Virus record (IMG/VR): IMGVR_UViG_3300044912_000678
Location: 1 to 64,000 of that record
Reading direction: 5' to 3' (one strand)
DNA: 64,000 nucleotides
From: a virus
Shown here: piece after piece, positions 58,247-64,000 of the stretch
How positions within the stretch are numbered: position 1 is the first letter of the stretch
Layout of the letters: the number at the start of each line of letters is the position of its first letter
Notes under the pieces: generated by a model
Seen by the model: the letters and a program-made list of their open reading frames with translations, nothing else
Databases searched by the model: none
Told to the model about the DNA's origin: nothing
Program-made: the position numbers and the translations under genes

Positions 58247-59165
58247 TGAATCTACACTTGCCGAGTGTATTGATTCATGTAAGAAATTAGATTCCGAAAT
58301 ACTTATTGCTGACATAAACAGTTCGGATAAATCTTCTGATATCATCGAAAAGATTGGATGCAAGACTATATTCTTTGGATTTCACAACGATTACGCAAAA
58401 ATAAAAAACAAAATTATAAATCAATGCGAAACAGAATGGATGATGTTTTTAAATGCCAATGAAATTATATTAAAAGGTTTAGATAAAATACAAGAATATA
58501 TTGAAGGTAAAGATTGCAGAAGAATAAGTGTCATACAAGAACAGGTTATTACAAAACCAATTCGTTTGATAAATAAATCAAATAATTGTATTTTTTCAAA
58601 TCCAGTATTCGAACACATATCTCATTCTTCTAAACATAGTGATATATTCGTGAAATCTCAAACAATTGATCGTTATGAAGAGAACATGGAGATCATAAAA
58701 AATTGGATGAGAGAAAAGCCACTAGTGGCACAAACTCACTATTACTTGAGTTGTATTTATCTTGGAAAAAATAAATGGAATGATTTCATTAGAACTGCCA
58801 ATCATTATTTGTTTTTAGAAAAGAACAAACCTATGTCATATTTTATGACAAAATATTATCTTGCAATGATTTATGCATATGTTGAAAAGAATTACAAATT
58901 AGCATCACAAATCTTGTTTGAAATTATTATAGAAAAGCCTCTGATGGCTGAATATTGGTGTTTGCTAGGAGACATATATTATTCCTTAGATAAATTTGAA
59001 AAAGCATTTCATTTTTATGAAAATGCAATGCTTTTAGGTTCACGAAGACTTAAGGATGATGAATTTCCATTCCATATTGAAAAATATAAAAAGCATCCAG
59101 AAGAAATGATGTTAAATTGTAAAAATGTTATAAATTCCTCTAAATTGTATAAGTCTAATAAATAA
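58209..59165 (+). CDS. Glycosyltransferase family 2-like protein with TPR tail
   Basis: Start MKNFTF at 58209 (frame open upstream to a TTG). The 318-residue protein has a GT2-like N-terminus 'TFVITCRNNESTLAECIDSCKKLDSEILIADINSSDKS', 'MMFLNANEIILKG', then a C-terminal helical part with TPR-like repeats ('YYLSCIYLGKNKWNDFIRTANHYL', 'YWCLLGDIYYSLDKFEKAFHFYENAM'). Probably a glycan-modifying enzyme; catalytic motifs are partial. Confidence 0.65.
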   Translation: MKNFTFVITCRNNESTLAECIDSCKKLDSEILIADINSSDKSSDIIEKIGCKTIFFGFHNDYAKIKNKIINQCETEWMMFLNANEIILKGLDKIQEYIEGKDCRRISVIQEQVITKPIRLINKSNNCIFSNPVFEHISHSSKHSDIFVKSQTIDRYEENMEIIKNWMREKPLVAQTHYYLSCIYLGKNKWNDFIRTANHYLFLEKNKPMSYFMTKYYLAMIYAYVEKNYKLASQILFEIIIEKPLMAEYWCLLGDIYYSLDKFEKAFHFYENAMLLGSRRLKDDEFPFHIEKYKKHPEEMMLNCKNVINSSKLYKSNK

Positions 59166-59541
59166 CATCTAAATCATTCACAATAACAGTAACTTGGTCT
59201 TCGTATCTTGATATCGCAATTTGTTTTCTTCCAACTCCAAGTTTTCTCAAATGACCTTCAAGATCATCTACAGAACAATTTATAACTGAAAATTTATTCT
59301 GTGCGAGTCTTTTTACTTCTTCTTGAATATTACTAATTTCACGATTTGGAAAATACTGTTTTATTTGATCGGAACAATCAGATAAAATTTTTCGATACAA
59401 TGGCATGTTGCATGCACATCCGGGGTTTTTTAAAAATTTATGTACTTCTTCCATCATGTCTGGTGGTAAAGTATCTCTAAATCTTGAATCCTTAAGTGCT
59501 TGCTTAATATCCAGAAGAGTTATCGTCTTGTTTTGGCTCAT
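59155..59541 (-). CDS. Conserved phage protein
   Basis: A 128-residue protein with 'LLDIKQALKDSRFRDTLPPDMMEEVHKFLKNPGCACNMPLYRKIL' and 'RKLGVGRKQIAISRYEDQVTVIVNDLDVIY', a pattern shared with other large phages. Overlaps the upstream ribbon-protein gene by 38 nt. Function unknown. Confidence 0.65.
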   Translation of the reverse strand: MSQNKTITLLDIKQALKDSRFRDTLPPDMMEEVHKFLKNPGCACNMPLYRKILSDCSDQIKQYFPNREISNIQEEVKRLAQNKFSVINCSVDDLEGHLRKLGVGRKQIAISRYEDQVTVIVNDLDVIY

Positions 59542-59767
59542 TGTACCTCATTATAAATGTAATGTGACCACATTTTGGACATTTGATTTTTGATTTTCCT
59601 TTTTTTTGCTTAGGTGTTTCTATTTTCTTTGTAAAAGGATTCAATATTGGTATTCCAGATTGTATATCAACACTTTTTTGGAGAGAAAGATCTTTCACAT
59701 CTTCATCTCCAAATATTTTTTTATAGTGACATGTCTGACAATAGATTTGATACTTATATATTTTCAT
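59504..59767 (-). CDS. Zinc-ribbon protein
   Basis: An 87-residue protein with two cysteine pairs, 'CQTCHYKK' and 'CPKCGH', and a basic middle. It is in one minus-strand operon (60472-59155) with overlapping ends. Function unknown. Confidence 0.6.
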   Translation of the reverse strand: MKIYKYQIYCQTCHYKKIFGDEDVKDLSLQKSVDIQSGIPILNPFTKKIETPKQKKGKSKIKCPKCGHITFIMRYNEPKQDDNSSGY

Positions 59768-60107
59768 TTTTTTGTTCTGGTAAATTAATTATGGTTGCTG
59801 ATTCGATATAATTCAAAATCATTGCAGCCAAATTTGAAAGAAATCCGCCAGCACAACCACAGGCGAATGTTGTCAAGATGCTAAGAGTTATATTGTTTAT
59901 AAAATATCCATAAACAATATATCCCATAAAAAATCCAGCCCATGTTCCAGAACACATGTAGCATTCGACAATTTCGCCAAGTTTTGGCAAATTAATCTTT
60001 TTCGTAAATGACTTCACAAAATCTCTAAATGATTCGAGAATTGATCCATCCACAATAATATGAGCCATTCCAATAGATCCAAAAGCAAACAAAAGAAAAT
60101 TTTCCAT
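59754..60107 (-). CDS. DUF1360-type membrane protein
   Basis: Start at 60107 (MENFLLFAFG) has 'ggag' 8 nt upstream. The 117-residue protein has three hydrophobic segments and the characteristic 'KLGEIVECYMCSGTWAGFFMG' core, then 'TFACGCAGGFLSNLAAMIL'. The 'CxxCxGxWxG' pattern is typical of DUF1360 phage membrane proteins. Function unknown. Confidence 0.7.
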   Translation of the reverse strand: MENFLLFAFGSIGMAHIIVDGSILESFRDFVKSFTKKINLPKLGEIVECYMCSGTWAGFFMGYIVYGYFINNITLSILTTFACGCAGGFLSNLAAMILNYIESATIINLPEQKNENI

Positions 60108-60109
60108 TA

Positions 60110-60472
60110 TCATCTCCAAGTGGTTATAAAAACTGTGTTTCCACGCCTTGTCAAACAAAAATCATTAAAGCTATCAAACTTACAAATTTTTTCTTCCAAT
60201 TCATCAATATTAAATGAAAAGCTTTCAGTCAACTTGTCACTCATCTTGTCAATAAAAATAGGTTCTCCAAAAAAAGATGCTAATTTCTCAACAGACTCTT
60301 CTTTAATGTTATTTAAGAAATCTAGTATAGCCCTTTTTCCTAAATCTCTCAACCCCGGAACTCTTATTGATAGCAACCAATTATTATAACATTGACTTAA
60401 TTCTGGTATATGTTGCCATACTTTTGAATTATAAAAAATTATTTCTTCGATATTTTGAAAATTTATTTTCAT
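60110..60472 (-). CDS. Conserved phage protein
   Basis: Start MKINFQN at 60472; the longer ORF overlaps the divergent gene. The 120-residue product has 'LLSIRVPGLRDLGKRAILDFLNNIKEESVEKLASFFGEPIFI', 'EEKICKFDSFNDFCLTRRGNTVFITTWR', a family seen in many large phages without known role. Confidence 0.6.
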   Translation of the reverse strand: MKINFQNIEEIIFYNSKVWQHIPELSQCYNNWLLSIRVPGLRDLGKRAILDFLNNIKEESVEKLASFFGEPIFIDKMSDKLTESFSFNIDELEEKICKFDSFNDFCLTRRGNTVFITTWR

Positions 60473-60525
60473 ACACACTATTTTAAAGGCAAAGGTGAAT
60501 TTTAGCAACAACATAGGAGTCAATA

Positions 60526-61563
60526 ATGGCAGATAGTAATTTGAACAAAGAAGGAAGCCCAATCAACATTCAAGGGAATGTACCACAAGAATTTTTGCAA
60601 GTTTTAAAAAATCAAGGAAGTCAAGGCAATCAAGATGCTCCACAATCTACCTTGCAAAAACCCAATCAATCTTTTGCAAATTTGCGAGATAGGGATAATG
60701 GCAATACAAATGCTCCTAGTGTGGCTAAAGCACCATCGTCATATCCGCAAAACAATCAAAGTGGAAGACTTAAAGAAATTCTTGAATCCCTCAAGGGATC
60801 ACTTGCACAATATGAAGAATTGCAATTACCATCAAAAGGAAGATTCTATGATGGTACAAATGGACCTGCAGATGGCATTATTCATATTCGTCCAATGACA
60901 GGCGAAGAAGAGCAAATTTTAGCGACTCCTAGATTTGTCCGTAAAGGACAAGCAATCAACATGATCTTTCAAAAATGCATTAAAGAAGATTTTAAGGCAG
61001 AAAATTTACTCACTGTAGATCGAACCTATCTATTACTTTATCTTCGTGGCATCTCTTATTCTCATAGCTACGATGTCGAAGTAAAGTGTCCCGAATGCGG
61101 TGCCAAATTCAGCACAAATGTTGATTTAAGTGCTTTGTTTGTAAATCAATGTCCTCATGATTTTGGACCAATTCTTGAAGATGTTTTGCCAAATTCAAAA
61201 TATCGATTCAAGTATCGCCTTTCAACTGGTCGTGATGAGCAAGAAATCAATGAATATCGTGAACGCAGAATGAAGATGTTTGGCGATAATGCTACTGATG
61301 ATACATTGACTTATAGAACTGCTCAACTATTAGAAGAAATTGATGGAATCACCGATAAGATGGAACTTCAAATTTTATTGAAGAACCTTCCAATCAATGA
61401 TGTTTCTTATATTCGTGGCATCATCAACGAGCCTCCATTTGGTGTAGATACAAATGTAGAAATTAATTGCCCAAGTTGTTCTGCAGAATTTTCAATCGAT
61501 TTGCCTCTTGAAGCAAATTTTTTCTTCCCCCGGAGGAAGAAGGAAAAGAACACCCAAGCATAA
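60526..61563 (+). CDS. 26: Baseplate protein, T4 gp26 / T4_baseplate family (frame-0 product)
   Basis: A 345-residue protein. After a Gln/Asn-rich start (~residues 1-75), 'LPSKGRFYDG', 'IHIRPMTGEEEQILATPRF', 'VDRTYLLLYLRGISYSHSYDVEVKCPECGAKFS' and a second 'EINCPSCSAEFSIDL' zinc-like pair match the T4 baseplate hub family. The last codons include the slippery site T TTT TTC (61518-61524); a -1 shift would replace the end (FFPRRKKEKNTQA) with a conserved-looking extension. RBS 'aggag'. Confidence 0.82.
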   Translation: MADSNLNKEGSPINIQGNVPQEFLQVLKNQGSQGNQDAPQSTLQKPNQSFANLRDRDNGNTNAPSVAKAPSSYPQNNQSGRLKEILESLKGSLAQYEELQLPSKGRFYDGTNGPADGIIHIRPMTGEEEQILATPRFVRKGQAINMIFQKCIKEDFKAENLLTVDRTYLLLYLRGISYSHSYDVEVKCPECGAKFSTNVDLSALFVNQCPHDFGPILEDVLPNSKYRFKYRLSTGRDEQEINEYRERRMKMFGDNATDDTLTYRTAQLLEEIDGITDKMELQILLKNLPINDVSYIRGIINEPPFGVDTNVEINCPSCSAEFSIDLPLEANFFFPRRKKEKNTQA

Positions 61564-61751
61564 CCCTTGGAAAAAACCTCCTAGAAGAAATATTTTTCTT
61601 TTCATATCATCTGCACCAAGACATGCAGAAGACATTGTTCATGCCAATCAATATCAGGCAATGGATGGTGCAGAGATTTATAGAGCAAAAAGAAAAAGAA
61701 AATCAAGCAATGGAAGCAGAGCGAAGAAAATCTAGTAGTAAAAGAAGGTAA
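61512..61751 (+). CDS. Frameshift (-1) extension of the gp26-like protein
   Basis: Reading the -1 frame from 61512, directly after an in-frame TGA at 61509, gives a strongly protein-like sequence: '..PEEEGKEHP', 'GKNLLEEIFFFSYHLHQDM', 'PINIRQWMVQRFIEQKEKEN'. No ATG, GTG or TTG occurs before ATG 61623, and this frame starts just where the slippery heptamer lies, so translation most simply comes from a -1 shift, yielding a 408-residue fusion. Downstream 'ggagg' (61532-61536) may aid it. Another frame-shifted product or an internal start cannot be excluded. Confidence 0.65.
   Translation, partial: SKFFLPPEEEGKEHPSITLGKNLLEEIFFFSYHLHQDMQKTLFMPINIRQWMVQRFIEQKEKENQAMEAERRKSSSKRR
61518..61524 (+). 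promoter_or_regulatory. Predicted -1 ribosomal slippery site (T TTT TTC)
   Basis: The heptamer is in the X XXY YYZ register relative to the gp26-like frame. It is 7 nt after the stop of the -1 frame and 37 nt before the stop of frame 0, the arrangement of lambda-type tail chaperone frameshifts. Confidence 0.6.
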
Positions 61752-61753
61752 AT

Positions 61754-62497
61754 ATGCCACTAAAAGAAAGATTGCAAAATCCAACTTGTAACGACACGAT
61801 TAGATTGCGTCTATTCTCTTACAATAGCAACAATCGAGCCAATTTACAAGACATTCAAAAAGTGGACATTTACACACTTGATCCTAACGAAATATCACAA
61901 GCCAATCCTGATGGTCGAAGGTTAGTTGTAACAATAGATGGTGCCGATGTGATTTCTGAATCCGCTGGATCTTATTATGTCGATATATCTGCAGATTCTC
62001 CACTTTACACAATTGGAGATTATGTTGATGTGTGGGCAGTAAGCTTTGAAAGCGACCATTGTTCTTTGGCGGAAATTCAAAATAGATTTAGAATTTATCC
62101 CAACTTGTGGTTCACAAGTCCTGTTCCGCCTGTTTATGATTTTTCATTTGGATTTAGACCCAACAGAATTGTAAAAGGGTCTAAAAGATATTTGGTGATC
62201 CAAATTTCACCAAATGTTCCACGAGGAGCCGATTTACTACCATATTACGAAAATCTCGCCATAGTCTCAGATTTGCGTATTTCAATCGAAAAAAACTGCG
62301 GGGATTGTGTCCCACAGGAAAAAGATCTCCGATTGGTAGTAGATCGGCAACTTGTGGATTATCGTGAAAAAATGTATGGGTATTACTTTATTGACACATC
62401 AGATTACGATTCTGGAATATACAATGTGTGGTTTGAATTACAATATGCAGAAAACACATTCATCTCTGAGAAAAATCAAATCCAAATTTTCGAATGA
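61754..62497 (+). CDS. Putative virion structural protein
   Basis: A 247-residue beta-rich protein with 'DTIRLRLFSYNSNNRANLQDIQKVDIYTLDP', 'GSYYVDISADSPLYTIGDYVDVWAVSFES', and 'IYNVWFELQYAENTFISEKNQIQIFE', suggesting Ig-like or tail-associated domains. Starts 3 nt after the frameshift product's stop. Place in the particle unknown. Confidence 0.6.
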   Translation: MPLKERLQNPTCNDTIRLRLFSYNSNNRANLQDIQKVDIYTLDPNEISQANPDGRRLVVTIDGADVISESAGSYYVDISADSPLYTIGDYVDVWAVSFESDHCSLAEIQNRFRIYPNLWFTSPVPPVYDFSFGFRPNRIVKGSKRYLVIQISPNVPRGADLLPYYENLAIVSDLRISIEKNCGDCVPQEKDLRLVVDRQLVDYREKMYGYYFIDTSDYDSGIYNVWFELQYAENTFISEKNQIQIFE

Positions 62498-62558
62498 TTG
62501 TATTTAAAAACTAAACAATTCGTGATATCATGCCTTTTTCAATTTTGGAGAAGGCTTT

Positions 62559-63605
62559 ATGAACTTAGATTACAAGTTAGACAATTGGATAAAATACAAT
62601 CAAAATGTTTTGATGATTGGAAAGCATGGTGTTGGGAAAACCGCACTCATAAAAAAAGCATTTGAAAGAAATGGTTTGAAGTGGAGATACTTTAGTGCAG
62701 CCACTATGGACCCTTGGACTGATTTTGTTGGTATTCCAAAAGAAGCAACAAAAGTTATAGGCGATCAATCTGTAAGTTACATAAAGATGATTCGTCCTTT
62801 GGACTTTGTTCTTGGTGAAGTAGAAGCAATTTTCATGGATGAATTCAACAGGTCTCCAAAGAAAGTTAGAAATGCAGTTCTCGAATTGATTCAATTCAAA
62901 AGCATAAATGGAGAAAAATTTCCAAATTTAAGGATGGTTTGGGCTGCGATAAATCCAGAAGATGATCCAGAGTCTTACGATGTTGAAAAACTTGATATGG
63001 CTCAAATGGATCGTTTTGAAGTTCATAGAAAAATTGATTACAAGCCAGATGTTGAGTTCTTTAGAGTTAAGTTTGGAAAGACCATTGCGGACAGTGCAAT
63101 TGCTTGGTGGTCAGAATTGGATGATTCCACCAAAAATTTAGTATCTCCTAGAAGATTAGAATACGCTTTAAACTCATTTTCTAGACAAGGAGATCTAAGA
63201 GATCATTTGCCACAAGAAAGTGGTGTTTCGAAGCTTTTACAGGCTTTAAAAGACGGTCCTACAAGTGATAAATTAGCAAGATTTATGTCAGAAGAAGATT
63301 CTGGTGGTGCTAAAATTTGGCTAAAAAATGAGAACAATTTTTCTTCAGCATCAAAATATATCATAGAAAGCAAAACTCTTTGCGATTGGTTTTTGCCATT
63401 AGTTCCTAAAGAGAAAATCATATCATTAATGACTTCTAATGAAAAATTAGCAAAACATGTTATGTCTAATGTCAATTCTGAAAAAACATATATGGAAATT
63501 TGTAAAGAAATATTAAATGCAAAAACTGACTACAAGATGTCAAATAAAATTAAACGATTTATGACTCAAAATCCCGACATGGCAAAATTTTTATCTGAAG
63601 ATTAA
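62559..63605 (+). CDS. MoxR-type AAA+ ATPase
   Basis: A 348-residue ATPase with Walker A 'GKHGVGKTALIKKAF', 'SAATMDPWTDFVGIPK', Walker B 'AIFMDEFNRSPKKVRNAVLELIQF', 'MVWAAINPEDDPESYDVEKLDMAQMDRFEVH' (sensor 1 and arginine finger region), then a helical lid. MoxR ATPases act with VWA or metallopeptidase-like partners to remodel proteins; the next gene is such a partner. RBS 'ggagaa'. Confidence 0.88.
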   Translation: MNLDYKLDNWIKYNQNVLMIGKHGVGKTALIKKAFERNGLKWRYFSAATMDPWTDFVGIPKEATKVIGDQSVSYIKMIRPLDFVLGEVEAIFMDEFNRSPKKVRNAVLELIQFKSINGEKFPNLRMVWAAINPEDDPESYDVEKLDMAQMDRFEVHRKIDYKPDVEFFRVKFGKTIADSAIAWWSELDDSTKNLVSPRRLEYALNSFSRQGDLRDHLPQESGVSKLLQALKDGPTSDKLARFMSEEDSGGAKIWLKNENNFSSASKYIIESKTLCDWFLPLVPKEKIISLMTSNEKLAKHVMSNVNSEKTYMEICKEILNAKTDYKMSNKIKRFMTQNPDMAKFLSED

Positions 63606-63606
63606 T

Positions 63607-64000
63607 ATGCATAAGATAAATCCCGATGAATGGTTGGAAATATCCAACAAATTAGAACAACATCATGCAATCTTTTATAAGTTGTGGGCTGTTGGCAAAC
63701 CAATTTTTAAAGATGAGATTGAAACGGCAGCTATTGAATTTGATCGTAATGGAAATTATATACAATTTTCTTTCAATCCCATCTTCTGGTCTAACCTATC
63801 ATTAGATTCAAAGCTATTCGTAATATGTCACGAAATGTTACATGTAATACTAAATCATGGCAAAAGATCAAAAAATCTCAACATACAAAAAAAAGTAACA
63901 GCAAACATATGTCTTGATATTGTCGTAAATCATAGCTTGATAAATAATTTTGGATTTGAAAAAAATAATATAGAAGTAGGAATTCGTAATGCTATAAATT
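63607..64000 (+). CDS. Metallopeptidase-like (VWA-linked, DUF2201-type) protein, partial
   Basis: An ORF starting 1 nt after the ATPase stop and open at the right edge (131 codons seen). The zinc motif 'VICHEMLHVILNHGKRS' is followed by 'VTANICLDIVVNH', as in the putative metallopeptidase domain found next to MoxR ATPases. The rest, possibly a VWA domain, is outside the window. Confidence 0.75.
   Translation, partial: MHKINPDEWLEISNKLEQHHAIFYKLWAVGKPIFKDEIETAAIEFDRNGNYIQFSFNPIFWSNLSLDSKLFVICHEMLHVILNHGKRSKNLNIQKKVTANICLDIVVNHSLINNFGFEKNNIEVGIRNAIN

Noticed and set aside
61508-61735. Basic 75-codon ORF in the third frame after gp26
   Set aside because: Starts at TTG without RBS and is Lys/Arg-rich antisense-like; the -1 frame over the same bases is much more protein-like.
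1-64000. tRNA genes
   Set aside because: I looked for T-arm-like GGTTCGA motifs with flanking stems; the only hits are inside coding genes or terminators. A covariance-model tRNA search would be decisive.

Overview
The window is a piece of the genome of a large, AT-rich, tailed bacteriophage with a contractile tail (a myovirus) and T4-type morphogenesis genes. Recognised T4-type parts are the portal (gp20, running in from the left edge), a core protein, the prohead protease (gp21), scaffold (gp22), major capsid protein (gp23), a neck protein (gp13-like), sheath terminator (gp15-like), sheath (gp18), two tail-tube paralogues (gp19-like), a baseplate protein of the gp26 type and a gp55-like late sigma factor. 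The order is rearranged relative to T4: the capsid block (about 0-7 kb) and the tail block (about 43-62 kb) are separated by about 36 kb of accessory genes on both strands. No tRNA, integrase or CRISPR array was seen. Exported proteins, a lipoprotein and sugar-surface genes suggest a Gram-negative host, but the host cannot be named from this sequence.

Layout. 0-6.7 kb: head genes ending in a strong terminator. 6.8-13.3 kb: small accessory genes, including two homing endonuclease-like genes, an MscL-like channel, an FkbM methyltransferase, a lipoprotein and an exported Asn/Tyr-rich protein. 13.4-16.3 kb: four tandem genes sharing an N-terminal module (MGATS/MGASS) with different, often repetitive, C-termini, probably virion decoration or fibre proteins. 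16.3-22.5 kb: putative internal virion proteins, an exported trypsin-like protease and a Dam-like protein without its catalytic motif. 22.5-42.7 kb: sugar and protein modification genes (GT2/DUF616 fusion, other glycosyltransferases, two epimerases, a GNA1-like acetyltransferase, a sugar nucleotidyltransferase, a COOH-NH2 ligase), a subtilisin, a McsA-like protein, a primase-polymerase domain and several regulators. 42.8-62.5 kb: neck and tail genes, gp55-like sigma and more glycosyltransferases. 62.5-64 kb: a MoxR-type ATPase followed by a metallopeptidase-like gene that runs off the right edge.

How the genes may work together. The clearest system-level pattern is that about fifteen otherwise unrelated proteins start with a short aromatic leader of the form [FY]-x-x-[FWY], often followed by L/I-x-E, resembling the capsid-targeting sequence of T4 internal proteins that the gp21 protease removes. 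Tagged proteins include an HExxH metalloprotease-like protein, a SWIM zinc-finger protein, a Gp88-like cysteine protein, a helix-turn-helix protein and an acidic DEDHEG-repeat protein. This predicts a set of proteins packaged in the head and perhaps delivered with the DNA. A second strong signal is a likely programmed -1 ribosomal frameshift (T TTT TTC at 61518-61524) at the end of the gp26-like gene, which would add a 75-residue extension. A gp55-like sigma together with repeated TA(N)ATAAAT boxes before several genes suggests T4-style late transcription.
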